Source: CAZYFH01 sp965249175
Lineage (GTDB): Bacteria > Acidobacteriota > Vicinamibacteria > Vicinamibacterales > UBA8438
Reading direction: 5' to 3'
Assembly (NCBI GenBank): GCA_965249175.1
Contig: OZ252227.1
Span: 4,216,001 to 4,280,000 of the forward strand
Length of the DNA stretch: 64,000 bases
Shown here: positions 44,736 to 53,898 of the stretch, one piece after another
Numbering within the stretch: the first letter of the stretch is position 1
How the letters are laid out: every line of letters starts with the position of its first letter
Program-made: the position numbers and the translations under genes
The notes under the pieces: generated by a model
Seen by the model: only the letters and a program-made list of their open reading frames with translations
What the model was told of the DNA's origin: nothing
The model's database searches: none

Positions 44736-44976
44736 GCGCGTATCTGTCGCATAGCGGATGCCAACCACACACGGGTCTGGCAAATGGCTGTGTCGCAGTC
44801 AGTTGGGCCGCGCGGAGGCGTGCGCCAACGCGACGACTGCCATCCAGTCCGTGACATCCGGTGCCGACCGATGTACACCATATGTGCATGGCCGACCACC
44901 AGCGGCCAAGCGCGCTCGTGGGTGGGTCGTCGGCGGGGCGCGTGCCCGCCATGTTGGGAGTTAGCCGGGAGGCGCG

Positions 44977-46044
44977 ATGTCCGTAGCGACTCGAATCGGA
45001 TTACCGGTCGCGGCACTGCTCACGACGTTGATGCTGGGGACCGCCGCCGGTGCGCAGCCCAATCCTTTTCGGCGCGTGGATGCACCCAGTCCACCACCCC
45101 ACCTCAACGATGGGCGCTGGGGAGAAATGATCCAGGTGCGGGTGGGGCCGGCGGGCAACGTCTATGTCTACCACCGGTGTTTCAAGGTCGTGCTCGGCGA
45201 TCCCAACGTGGGGCCCGGCCATTCCGACGGCTTGACGGCCAACTGCTTGGGACGATGGTCAGGTTATCCACCCGTGCTCAAGTTCTCTGCTACCGGCGAG
45301 TTCGTGGCAGGCTTCGGCACGGGCCTGGTCGGCAGACCTCACGGGTTTGCCGTGGACCACGACGGCAACATGTGGCTCACCGACGTGGCGCTGATTCCGG
45401 ATGAGATGGGGGGAGTGGTACACAAGTTGAGTCCGGCAGGTGAGCTGGTGATGACGCTCGGACGCCCGGGAATCGTCGGCCAGGACCGTGACACGTTCAA
45501 TCGCCCGGCCAGTGTCGCTGTCGCCGCGAACGGAGACGTCTTCGTGGCAGATGGCGAAGGGCCGAACAACCGGATCGTCAAATTCTCATCCGATGGACGC
45601 TATCTCATGGAATGGGGGACGACAGGATCGGAACCCGGCCAATTCAGCACACCCCATGACCTGGCCATCGACTCGCAGAGCCGCCTGTTCGTCGGGGACC
45701 GGGGCAACAGCCGGATTCAGATCTTCGAGCCGGACGGAACCTTTGTCGACGCGTGGAGTCACTTTGGCAGACCCAGCGGTATCTACATCAACCGCGGCAC
45801 GGACACGCTCTACGCCACCGACTCCACGTCGAGCTCGAGCACCAATCCGGGTGTGAAGTGGGGCATCTATGTCGGCAGCGCGCGCACCGGCGTGCTGCGC
45901 TACTTCATCCCCGATCCAGACTTAGAGGCGGCTGACCGGACCCGCATCTCCGGCGCGTCGGGGATTGCGTCCAACCATGACGATTCCGTCGTCTACGCGG
46001 CGGACGTTGCTCCCTGGCGACTACGCATGTACGAACGGCGTTGA
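44977..46044 (+). CDS. Secreted NHL-repeat propeller protein (paralogue)
   Basis: 355 residues with a signal peptide (…GTAAGAQ) and a GGGAGGCGCG site before the ATG. Blades include GRPHGFAVDHDGNMWLTDVA, NRPASVAVAANGDVFVADGE, TPHDLAIDSQSRLFVGDRGN and IQIFEPDGTFVDAWSHFGRP. The last phrase is nearly shared with the gene at 21814 (FVDEWRHFGRPSG), so they are paralogues. A shuffled quinoprotein pseudogene overlaps its 3' side. The function is unknown beyond ligand or partner binding in the periplasm. Confidence 0.8.
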   Translation: MSVATRIGLPVAALLTTLMLGTAAGAQPNPFRRVDAPSPPPHLNDGRWGEMIQVRVGPAGNVYVYHRCFKVVLGDPNVGPGHSDGLTANCLGRWSGYPPVLKFSATGEFVAGFGTGLVGRPHGFAVDHDGNMWLTDVALIPDEMGGVVHKLSPAGELVMTLGRPGIVGQDRDTFNRPASVAVAANGDVFVADGEGPNNRIVKFSSDGRYLMEWGTTGSEPGQFSTPHDLAIDSQSRLFVGDRGNSRIQIFEPDGTFVDAWSHFGRPSGIYINRGTDTLYATDSTSSSSTNPGVKWGIYVGSARTGVLRYFIPDPDLEAADRTRISGASGIASNHDDSVVYAADVAPWRLRMYERR

Positions 46045-46059
46045 TGACGACACCGCACT

Positions 46060-46672
46060 TCGACGTTGTCCTCACCTCGCTCTAGCGCTACTCACGACGG
46101 TCGCGCTCCTGGCCGACCCCGTCGCGGCCCAACAGGGCGCGCCCAACGGCGAGTGGCCGACCTACGGTAGCGATCTCGGTCACACGCGCTATTCGGCCCT
46201 CGACCAGATCGACGGCGACATCTTCAGCGACCTCGAGGTGGCCTGGCGGTTCCGCACCGCCAACCTCGGTCCACGTCCTGAGTACATCTTCCAGTCGACA
46301 CCGTGGATGGTCGGCCGATCAAGGCGCTGGCGCAGCCCAGCAAGCAGGGTTCCTGTATGTGCTCGATCGGGCGACCGGTGATCCGGTTTGGCCGATCGAG
46401 GAACGGGCCGTACCTCAGTCGGACGTGCCGGGCGAGGTGCCACCGCGCCACGCCGGCTGTCCGGGCGAGGACTCACCTACTGGGACGACGGCGCGGACGG
46501 CGTCGTCTTCTACGTGACGCCCGGCTACCGCCTCATCGCGCTGAACGCCCTCACCGGTCGAGAGATCACCGACTTCGGGGACGATGGCATCGTCGACCTC
46601 AAGCTGGGACTCGACCAGGACATCGACCCGTGGTGCTCGGCAGTGTCCCGGTCCGCGGGCGCACGGTCGTAG
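46060..46672 (+). pseudogene. Shuffled remnant of a quinoprotein glucose dehydrogenase-like gene
   Basis: Three pieces of one gene stand in the wrong order. Piece 1 (46060-46317) is a signal peptide plus GEWPTYGSDLGHTRYSALDQ and LGPRPEYIFQSTPW, the N-terminus. Piece 2 (46318-46437) reads IKALAQPSKQG, then after one lost base FLYVLDRATGDPVWPIEERA, which normally lies much later. Piece 3 (46445-46630) reads APRRLSGRGLTYW and GDDGIVDLKLGLDQDIDP, which normally follows piece 1. Everything after is missing. No start codon is found in frame before the signal sequence other than ones inside the NHL gene. It is clearly non-functional. Confidence 0.75.
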
Positions 46673-46734
46673 CGGTCCGTCAGGTCGTACTGTAAGGTGA
46701 CGCTGGCCCAGGGCCCGAACCAACGCCGAATCCC

Positions 46735-49179
46735 ATGTCCGTTTTTCACGATCTGCGTTACGCCGTCCGCAGTCTCTCGCGATCGTGGGGCTTCTCCGCC
46801 CTGGTCGTCGTCACGCTGGGGCTCGGCATCGGGGCCAACACCGCCGTCTTCAGCGCGCTGCGAGGCGTGTTGCTGAGGCCGCTGCCTCACCGAAGCGGGG
46901 GCGAGCTGGTGTATCTGCGGCAATCGGCCGAGCTGACCGGCGAGGACAACGTCCGGTTCTCAGTACCAGAGGTGATCGATTACCGCGACGGCGCAACCCT
47001 GCTTACCGGCTTCGCCGAGTTCTCGGCGATGACGTTCAACATGATTGGACACACCGAGCCGGTCCAGGTCACGACCGGCATCGTCACGGGTAACTATTTC
47101 GACGTCCTCGGTCTCGGGGCGATCGCCGGCCGGGCCTTCGACGCGCGCGAGGACGGACCGGCGGCCGAACCGGCGATGGTGCTCACGCATGAGTACTGGA
47201 TGCAGATGTTCGGCGGCGCGCCCGACGTGGTCGGCCGTCGTGTCCGGGTTAACGACCAGGCGCTCGCCATCGTCGGTGTGTTGCAGCCCGCGCCGCACTA
47301 CCCTCAGCGAACCGACGTGTTCGTCAACATGGTGACGAGCCCGCACCATCTCAGCGCCACGATGGTCCAGGGGCGGACTCATCGGATGACCGAGGTCTTC
47401 GCCCGCCTGACCGCCGGGACCAACGTCGCCCAGGCGAACGTCGAGCTCGCCAGCATCACGTCCCGCGTCCACGACGATCATCCGGATGCCTACGAGACGG
47501 CCGCCGGGTACCAGGTCGTCGCCACGCCGCTGCGAGAGGTGCTCACGGGCGAGGCACGACTGACCTTGCAGCTTCTCATGGCGACCACCCTGCTGGTGCT
47601 GCTCATTGCGCTGGCGAACGTGGCGAACCTGATGCTCATGCGTCTCGTCGGGCGGGAACAGGAGCTCGCCGTGCGCTGGTCGCTGGGCGCGGGCGCCTGG
47701 CGTCTGCGTCGTCTCTTGCTGATGGAAAGCGGGCTGCTCGCGGTCGCCGGCGCGGGACTCGGCCTCCTGCTCGCCTGGCCGACGGTGGGTCTGCTCGTAC
47801 GTCTGGCGGAGCGGTTGACCCCACGCGCCGCGGAGATTCGAGTCGACGGCGCGGTGCTCGGCTTCACGGTCGTCATCGCGCTGGCGGTCGCCTGCGCACT
47901 GGCCTTCACGCCGTCGTTGGGACGATTGCGCACGCTCGGCACCTCGGCCGCACTCAAGGACGGGCGCGCGACGCCCGGTGGCTCGCGCCGACGGGCCCAG
48001 CGGGGGCTCGTCGTCGCGCAGCTCGCGGTGACCGCGGTGGTGCTGACCACCGCGGGTCTGCTCGCACGCACGCTGCTCCAGCTCCAGGCGGTCGATCCAG
48101 GACTGAAGCCGGAGGGCGTGCTCACCATGGAGGTGCCGATCGAGGGGGCCGGCCGCGCCCCCGGCGACGTGCTGACGCTCTACGAGGAGATGCGACGCCG
48201 GATGGCGGCGCTGCCAGGGGTGGTCGGCGTCGCGCTCGGATCGAACGTCCCGCTCCGCAGCTCCGACTTCATGCTCGACGTGGCGGTGGACGACCGGCCG
48301 CTGCGTCCGGGCGAGCCGACCCCGCGCGCGGAATACCGCACGGCCTCACCGGAATACTTCGAGGTCGCGGGCATCCCGCTGCTGCGCGGTCGCGCGTTCG
48401 TGTCCACGGACCGCGGTGAGAGCGAGCGGGTCGCCATCCTCACTCAGAGTCTCGCCGACCGGCTGTTTCCCGATCGCGACCCGATCGGTCGCAAAGTCGC
48501 CTGGACCGGCGACGTGCTGCGCTTCATTCCGGTCTCGGGCGATTGGCGCACCGTCGTCGGTGTCGTCGGCGACACCCGCGACGGCGGGCCCGACGTCGAG
48601 CCCAGTTCGGTGCTGTATCAGCCATTCGCGCAGGAGACGTTCGCCGGCGCGGTGCTCATCCGCACCCGTGCGGCTCCGGGCGCGCTGGCACCCGCGGCGG
48701 CCGGCGTCATCCGCGAGCTCGTTCCCGACCAGCCGATCGTGAACGTGATGACGCTGGACGACGTGCGGCGGCAACCGGTCGCGTCCCAGCGGCTCAACGC
48801 CCTGCTGCTCATCTGCTTCGCCGGGCTGGCGCTGCTGATCGCCGGTGTCGGCGTCGCTGGCATGCTCGCCTTTTCGGTAGCACGGCGCACCGGGGAGATC
48901 GGTATCCGGATGAGCCTCGGCGCCGATACCGGCCAGGTGCTGCGCCTGGTCCTCGGCGAAGGCGGTGTGCTCGTGGCATGGGGGCTCGCGGCCGGCCTCG
49001 CCGGGTCGCTGCTCGCGGGCCGGCTGCTGGCGGGACTGCTGTTCGGGGTGCCACCGCATGATCCGCTCACGCTGGTCGCCGTGGTCGCGTTGATGAGCGC
49101 AGTGGGAGTCGGCGCAAGCGCGATGCCCGCGCTCCGGGCCGCACGCGTCGACCCCGCGCGCGCAATCCACGAGGCGTGA
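46735..49179 (+). CDS. MacB-like ABC permease of the ADOP type
   Basis: 814 residues. It opens directly with VFHDLRYAVRSLSRSWGFSA, so it lacks the N-terminal helical domain. It shows both permease halves: LLMATTLLVLLIALANVANL, then a second periplasmic region (FEVAGIPLLRGRAFVSTDRG) and LICFAGLALLIAGVGVAGML. The C-terminus is RAARVDPARAIHEA. It is the third ADOP in the window. No PadR or ATPase is adjacent; the quinoprotein remnant lies just upstream. Confidence 0.85.
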   Translation: MSVFHDLRYAVRSLSRSWGFSALVVVTLGLGIGANTAVFSALRGVLLRPLPHRSGGELVYLRQSAELTGEDNVRFSVPEVIDYRDGATLLTGFAEFSAMTFNMIGHTEPVQVTTGIVTGNYFDVLGLGAIAGRAFDAREDGPAAEPAMVLTHEYWMQMFGGAPDVVGRRVRVNDQALAIVGVLQPAPHYPQRTDVFVNMVTSPHHLSATMVQGRTHRMTEVFARLTAGTNVAQANVELASITSRVHDDHPDAYETAAGYQVVATPLREVLTGEARLTLQLLMATTLLVLLIALANVANLMLMRLVGREQELAVRWSLGAGAWRLRRLLLMESGLLAVAGAGLGLLLAWPTVGLLVRLAERLTPRAAEIRVDGAVLGFTVVIALAVACALAFTPSLGRLRTLGTSAALKDGRATPGGSRRRAQRGLVVAQLAVTAVVLTTAGLLARTLLQLQAVDPGLKPEGVLTMEVPIEGAGRAPGDVLTLYEEMRRRMAALPGVVGVALGSNVPLRSSDFMLDVAVDDRPLRPGEPTPRAEYRTASPEYFEVAGIPLLRGRAFVSTDRGESERVAILTQSLADRLFPDRDPIGRKVAWTGDVLRFIPVSGDWRTVVGVVGDTRDGGPDVEPSSVLYQPFAQETFAGAVLIRTRAAPGALAPAAAGVIRELVPDQPIVNVMTLDDVRRQPVASQRLNALLLICFAGLALLIAGVGVAGMLAFSVARRTGEIGIRMSLGADTGQVLRLVLGEGGVLVAWGLAAGLAGSLLAGRLLAGLLFGVPPHDPLTLVAVVALMSAVGVGASAMPALRAARVDPARAIHEA

Positions 49180-49232
49180 TCGGGCATGGCCCCATCCGCG
49201 GGGAAGCGAGCTGCCGCGGAACGCGCGGCCGG

Positions 49233-49922
49233 CTAGAACCGACCGGCGCGGACCCGCATCATCCGATTCGCTCCCCGCTGAAACTCGTAGGGCACGACAT
49301 CGATCGTTGCCGTGAAGCCATCGCGTGTCAGGGTGCGCGCTACGCGGTCGACATGCGCGGAGGGGGCGCCGTCGAGCTCGACCAGCGGGAACACACGCAC
49401 CTCGGCGGCCACGCGAGCCATCTCCCGGATTGCATCGATGTGAAACGCATCCGACAACCGATCCCCGTAGAGAAACAAGTAGTGGGAGCAGACCGCCAGA
49501 TCGAACGATCCGTCCCGGAACGGGAGCGCGGGAAGGGCCGCGGCAACGTAGCGACCTTGCCGACGACCGGACGCCAGGTCGTCCAGGAACCACCGCATCG
49601 ATCGGAGGCGTGCCTCGCCAAGCTGGTCGACCGACGTGAATTCGGTCCACCGGTAGGTGCGATAGTTCAGGCGAGTCTGACGCAGCACGGTCTGGCAGGT
49701 CGCATCGATGCGGTCACGGATGTCGTCATGCGTGCAGACATACAGAGGATCACAGGACACCACGCGCATCCCGTTTCGGGTGGCTTCGGGGTTGAAGCTC
49801 GCCGGGCCATCGGCACAGCCGAGGAGGCGGCCGCCGAGGTCGTCCGGCGTGAGATCGAACATGCGTTCGTACTCGCGACACGACCGACCCCACGGCACGA
49901 CGCTGTCAAGATCGAAAGACAC
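49233..49922 (-). CDS. Class I SAM-dependent methyltransferase-like protein
   Basis: 229 residues, cytoplasmic. The Rossmann motif I is LLGCADGPASFNPEATRNGM, with an acidic motif II in VVSCDPLYVC, ALPALPFRDGSFDLAVCSHY as motif IV, and then REMARVAAEVRVFPLVEL. The pattern fits small-molecule methyltransferases that read SAM through GxxDGPxSFN. The substrate is unknown. It is convergent with the ADOP at 46735 and lies downstream of the CocE-type hydrolase on the same strand. Confidence 0.7.
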   Translation of the reverse strand: MSFDLDSVVPWGRSCREYERMFDLTPDDLGGRLLGCADGPASFNPEATRNGMRVVSCDPLYVCTHDDIRDRIDATCQTVLRQTRLNYRTYRWTEFTSVDQLGEARLRSMRWFLDDLASGRRQGRYVAAALPALPFRDGSFDLAVCSHYLFLYGDRLSDAFHIDAIREMARVAAEVRVFPLVELDGAPSAHVDRVARTLTRDGFTATIDVVPYEFQRGANRMMRVRAGRF

Positions 49923-49966
49923 GGTGGCCTACCGTCTGTGTAGCCCGAAGATGCAGCGTCTCGCGG

Positions 49967-51649
49967 TCAGGGCTGATTGTTCGTCGGCGCCAGCGGCCGG
50001 GGCGCCTCGTCCATCACCGGCAGCAGCAGCGCCGTCGGATGGCTCGCGTCGTGATGAATGGTGTTGCTGGCCACCACCGGCTCCATGGTGGTCTCGCCGG
50101 TCGCCTCACCCGTGTTCGGGTTGACATCGAACCTGGGGTAGTTGCTCGAGGTCAGGTGCACCGCCAGCCGGTGCCCCCGCTCGATGGTGATCGCGGTGTT
50201 CCAGAGGTCGATCGTCATCCGGGTCGGCTCCCCCGGGAGCAGCAGCTTGACGTCCTCGGTGCGCCGGCCGTCGCGGAACCGCGCCCGTAACCCCATGTCG
50301 AGGATGAGCGCCTCGTAGCCGTCCGGGTAGACGTCGACCAGCTTGGCGATGAAATCGGTGTCGCGGGCGTTACTCGAGGCCCACAGCTCGAGGTCGATCT
50401 TGCCGGTCACCACGAGATCCTCGTCGAGCACCGGGGTCTGGAATCGCAGGTAGTCGGTGCGCTCACCCACGTCGCGCTGATCCATCGGTCCGCGCTCACC
50501 GCGCAGGTTCAGCCCGCCGAGGGTCGGCACCGGGTTGGAGGGATCGAAGGCGTACGTGGTGGACGAGCCGGCCACGGTCGGTGGGTCCGGGCTCAGCCCC
50601 CCGTCTCCGGTCAGATAGTAGCGCACCCGACGGCTCGCGCTCGGCGGCCACTGGTCGGCAGTGCGCCAGCCGTTCTTGGACGACGGGATGCCTTTGCGCG
50701 CCGCGGCCATCATGTAGTACTTCACCGGCGGCTCGTCGGCGAGACCGTTGTCGATCCCGCGCAGCCAGTAGTCGAAGAACCGGATCTCTTCGTCGGTGCC
50801 CAGCCGCGACTGCGGATACTCGAGGTCGCCCGACAGCGGCCCGTGGCCGATAGGGCCGACCATCACCTTCTGGTTGCCCTGGGCGCCTTCGCGTCCCCAT
50901 TCCTGCAGGTACTTGAAGTTCATGACGGTGCCGTAGCCGAACAGGTCGTACCAGCCGCCGGCGTTGTAGATCGGGATGTCGATGTTGTGCCGATGGAAGA
51001 TCAGGTCGGTATCTCGCCACCGCTTGTCCAGCACCACGCGCTTCTGGTACGCCACGATCTCCGACTCGTCCACTCCCTGGCCCCGCATCCAGCCGCCAGT
51101 GTCCTGCTCCTTGAAGATCCCGCCGACGAACCGACCCTCGTAGAACAGGCTGCGTGGCGCCACGCTGAAGTAGGCGGCCCGCAGGTGGGGCGGGTCGGCC
51201 GCCGCCGCGAGGTTCCCGGCGATACCGAGCGCCGAGGCGCCGGTCATGCCGACGCGGCCGTTCGACCATGGCTGGGCCCCTAGCCACTCCACCGTGTCGT
51301 AGCCGTCGTCGATCTCGTGCTCGTGCGGTATGTAGTTGCCCTGAGAGCGGAACCGGCCGCGCTGATCCTGCACGGCGTAGATGTAGCCGGCGTCGAGGTA
51401 GCGGCGGGCGCCACGCGCGCTGCCGGCCTTGTCGTATGGCGTGCGCGCGAGCACCACCGGCCAGGACCCGTCTCCCTCGGGCCGATAGACGTCGGTGGCC
51501 AGCTTCACGCCGTCACGCATCTCCACCATGTACTCGGTGGCCTCGGGTGTGTCGACCGCGGGTCGCTGGGCCTCGAGCAGACCTGGCGCAAGCGCCAGCA
51601 TGGCCACCACCGGCAACAACCAGACCGACGTGCGAACGACGGTTCTCAT
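49967..51649 (-). CDS. Secreted CocE/NonD-family hydrolase (X-Pro dipeptidyl-peptidase fold)
   Basis: 560 residues with a signal peptide (…GLLEAQ). The N-terminal alpha/beta hydrolase carries EMRDGVKLATDVYRPEGDG, QDQRGRFRSQG, the nucleophile elbow RVGMTGASALGIAG, the late acid region IPIYNAGGWYDLFGYG and the His in VGPIGHGPLSGDLEYP. The C-terminal jelly-roll of the family follows (FQTPVLDEDLVVTGKIDLEL, HRLAVHLTSSNYPRFDVNP). Such enzymes cleave esters or N-acyl bonds, and the exported location suggests scavenging. The length is typical for the family. Confidence 0.87.
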   Translation of the reverse strand: MRTVVRTSVWLLPVVAMLALAPGLLEAQRPAVDTPEATEYMVEMRDGVKLATDVYRPEGDGSWPVVLARTPYDKAGSARGARRYLDAGYIYAVQDQRGRFRSQGNYIPHEHEIDDGYDTVEWLGAQPWSNGRVGMTGASALGIAGNLAAAADPPHLRAAYFSVAPRSLFYEGRFVGGIFKEQDTGGWMRGQGVDESEIVAYQKRVVLDKRWRDTDLIFHRHNIDIPIYNAGGWYDLFGYGTVMNFKYLQEWGREGAQGNQKVMVGPIGHGPLSGDLEYPQSRLGTDEEIRFFDYWLRGIDNGLADEPPVKYYMMAAARKGIPSSKNGWRTADQWPPSASRRVRYYLTGDGGLSPDPPTVAGSSTTYAFDPSNPVPTLGGLNLRGERGPMDQRDVGERTDYLRFQTPVLDEDLVVTGKIDLELWASSNARDTDFIAKLVDVYPDGYEALILDMGLRARFRDGRRTEDVKLLLPGEPTRMTIDLWNTAITIERGHRLAVHLTSSNYPRFDVNPNTGEATGETTMEPVVASNTIHHDASHPTALLLPVMDEAPRPLAPTNNQP

Positions 51650-51758
51650 GGCGCTGATCCTCTCGTGACGTCCTCGTGCCCAGCAGCTCTCGGTGCCGAT
51701 CGTATGTTACAGCGCGCAGGTCCTCCGGCTCATGCGACAGGTTCAACATCAGAGTCCG

Positions 51759-53165
51759 CTAGCAGCCCGTGGTGAAAACGCCCTTTCGTAGGTCGAGGGG
51801 CATGTGTTCGTGACACCGTGTCATAAGGTCGAGAAACGACGAGTGCGGCAGATCTTGCGCATCTCGCGCCCACGCGGGCGATACGAGGGTCCAGAGGCGG
51901 CCAAGATCAGCGATCAAGGCCTCGAAGACGGCGACCGCGCGGCCTTGGAGGCTCCGCGGCGTGCCGACGCCCGTCAGCTGCCGCATGAGGAGCCCAAGAT
52001 TGAACCCGCAGACGTGCACAAGCACGCGCTTGAGGATGTTGGGATGCCCACGCAGATGCACCCGGCGCAGCCGCCCGGTCTCGTAGAGATGCGCGTTGGG
52101 GCGTTCGAGCAACTCGCCCCGCCGTCGCAGCAGCCGTTGCCCACGCGTGCCCCGAATGCGCCGACGGTTCGCGTACACGGCGTCGCGCGCCGCCGCCTTG
52201 CCTGTCCAGTTGCGTCGCCCGCGGTCCGGCTCCGAAACATAACTGCGCACGCCGAGCGCGGCGAACGCCACCATCGTCTCGTTACTGTGATACCCCTTGT
52301 CCCCGACGACCTCGGCGATACCGGCGCCGGCCGGCAGGACGGCTTCGACGTGGTCGGCCGCCGTGATCAGGGTCTCGACCATCGTCGTCGTATCGCCGTC
52401 GTCGGCATCCTGCACGGTGACGCCGACGATGGCCCCCGTCTCCAGGTCCACCGCATGCTCCGCGGTGTGCGCCAAGTGCGTGCGCCCGTCCTTCAGCTTC
52501 GTGATCTTCGCGTCCGGATCCTGCGGATGCGTCCAGTCGTCGTTGGAGCCTTTCTTCTTCCGTTTCCGGTCGAACCGGGCCAGCTCAGCGCGGGTCGGCG
52601 TGACGATGCCGGACGCCTCGGCCAGCCCGGTCAGAAACGCCTCGTAGCCTTCGCCCGTGTCCCGGCGCACGATACTCCGCAATGCGGCGTTCGCTTCCAA
52701 CGTCGTGGCATCGATGCCGAGGGTCCGCCCGGTCACGAGCTGGGCGTCGGCCAGTTGCTGCAGCACCCACGTGAACACCGCTTGATGGGTCTCGACGTCG
52801 ATCAGGCGCCGGGTGCGCGACAGCGTCGAGTGATCCGGCGGCGCCTCGTGCAGCTCGAGGTCCAGAAACTGCCGGATGCTCAGCGAATCGGCCGCCCGCC
52901 ACGCGATCGCCCGCTCCGAGTCCAGCCCTTCGAAGTAGCCGAGCATCAGCAGCCGGAAGTACCGCCCCGGCGCCAGACTCGGACGACCGACGCCGTCCGC
53001 GTAGAACGGCGCGCATTGCGCCTCGACGAACGCGTCGAAGCCCGTGTCATCGAGGATCCGATTCAATCGCTGATAGAACGGATGCGCCGCACTGCGAGGC
53101 AGGTCGCTGGTGGGAACCCACATCGATGCTTGCCGCGCCCGGCGTCGTCGTTTGCCCATCGCCAT
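51759..53165 (-). CDS. DDE transposase of the IS1182/IS5-like type
   Basis: 468 residues. It has an N-terminal DUF772-like region (DDTGFDAFVEAQCAPFYADG, GRPSLAPGRYFRLLMLGYFE), HEAPPDHSTLSRTRRLID, then TLGIDATTLEANAALR (first D), VGDKGYHSNETMVAFAALG (second D region) and a late Arg-rich block with LLRRRGELLERPNAHLYETG (E region). The coding frame runs through the left inverted repeat as GVFTTGC and takes its stop TAG from the CTAG target duplication (51759-51761). The gene is intact and probably active. Confidence 0.88.
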   Translation of the reverse strand: MAMGKRRRRARQASMWVPTSDLPRSAAHPFYQRLNRILDDTGFDAFVEAQCAPFYADGVGRPSLAPGRYFRLLMLGYFEGLDSERAIAWRAADSLSIRQFLDLELHEAPPDHSTLSRTRRLIDVETHQAVFTWVLQQLADAQLVTGRTLGIDATTLEANAALRSIVRRDTGEGYEAFLTGLAEASGIVTPTRAELARFDRKRKKKGSNDDWTHPQDPDAKITKLKDGRTHLAHTAEHAVDLETGAIVGVTVQDADDGDTTTMVETLITAADHVEAVLPAGAGIAEVVGDKGYHSNETMVAFAALGVRSYVSEPDRGRRNWTGKAAARDAVYANRRRIRGTRGQRLLRRRGELLERPNAHLYETGRLRRVHLRGHPNILKRVLVHVCGFNLGLLMRQLTGVGTPRSLQGRAVAVFEALIADLGRLWTLVSPAWARDAQDLPHSSFLDLMTRCHEHMPLDLRKGVFTTGC

Positions 53166-53230
53166 GCGCGACAGTGTAGTACGCGGGATCGATCGTGTCG
53201 ATCCCTAATAGGGACTTTCACCACGGGCTG
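51763..53230 (-). mobile_element. Intact insertion sequence (IS1182/IS5-like), 1468 bp
   Basis: Terminal inverted repeats CAGCCCGTGGTGAAA (left, outward) and TTTCACCACGGGCTG (right) match over 15 bp. Both ends are flanked by the palindrome CTAG (51759-51762 and 53231-53234), the apparent target duplication. Inside is one full-length transposase gene. Perfect ends and an unbroken gene suggest recent insertion. Confidence 0.9.
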
Positions 53231-53653
53231 CTAGTCCTCGTCGCCGCGCGCCCTCCCACGGAGGGCTTTCACCTGGCCGCGTCGCCGCTTCACGTCGAGC
53301 CGTTTCTCCTTCGCCCCAGGGCGAGGCTTCGACGGTCGCCGTTCCTTGGGACGCTTTGATGCACGCTCAAGTAGTTCGGCGAGCCGTTCACGAGCCGCGA
53401 CGCGGTTCTGCGCCTGCGTCCGGTGCTCGCGGCTGTCGAGCACAAGGATGCCCTTGGACGACATTCGACTGCCGGCCGCTGCGATCAAGCGTGCCTTGAT
53501 CTCGGGCGTGAGGGACGAGTGCGTGACGTCGAAGCGAAGCTCGACAGCCGTCGCGACTTTGTTGACGTTCTGCCCACCGGGTCCAGACGCGCGGACGAAG
53601 CGCTCCTCCAACTCGCGCTCTTCAACCGCGACAGTATCGGTGAGTTTGATCAT
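53231..53653 (-). CDS. arfB: Peptidyl-tRNA hydrolase ArfB (ribosome rescue)
   Basis: 140 residues from the ATG at 53653; the longer open frame upstream has no homology. The GGQ motif is in FVRASGPGGQNVNKVATAVE, followed by VTHSSLTPEIKARLIAAAG and RTQAQNRVAARERLAELL. It ends in a long Arg/Lys-rich tail (KPRPGAKEKRLDVKRRRGQV) that enters the empty mRNA channel. ArfB frees ribosomes stalled without a stop codon. Its own stop TAG is part of the CTAG duplicated by the downstream insertion sequence, so the coding sequence survived intact. Confidence 0.9.
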   Translation of the reverse strand: MIKLTDTVAVEERELEERFVRASGPGGQNVNKVATAVELRFDVTHSSLTPEIKARLIAAAGSRMSSKGILVLDSREHRTQAQNRVAARERLAELLERASKRPKERRPSKPRPGAKEKRLDVKRRRGQVKALRGRARGDED

Positions 53654-53898
53654 CGCCTGACACCTCGTCGGGCGAAGCCCCGAGGGTCGATAACGCCGTT
53701 CCCCAAGGTACCGCGGCGGCGTCATGCAGCGCCAGCGTTCGATCCGGTCCTGGTCCCGGGCGGGTGCGTGTCTGCGCCAGAATTGGGGGGAAGTCGAGCA
53801 CGGCACGGACGCGAGGTGAGGCATCGTTTCGGTTGCGGCCCCCGGCGGCGCTGCGATACATTTCAACCTGGGCTCTATCACCCATCTTGAGGAGGCAC

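Noticed and set aside
48346..49650. 434-codon minus-strand frame
   Set aside because: Overlaps both the ADOP and the methyltransferase genes and carries shadow-type composition.
51804..53234. 476-codon plus-strand frame inside the insertion sequence
   Set aside because: Antisense of the transposase; the minus strand has the DDE motifs.
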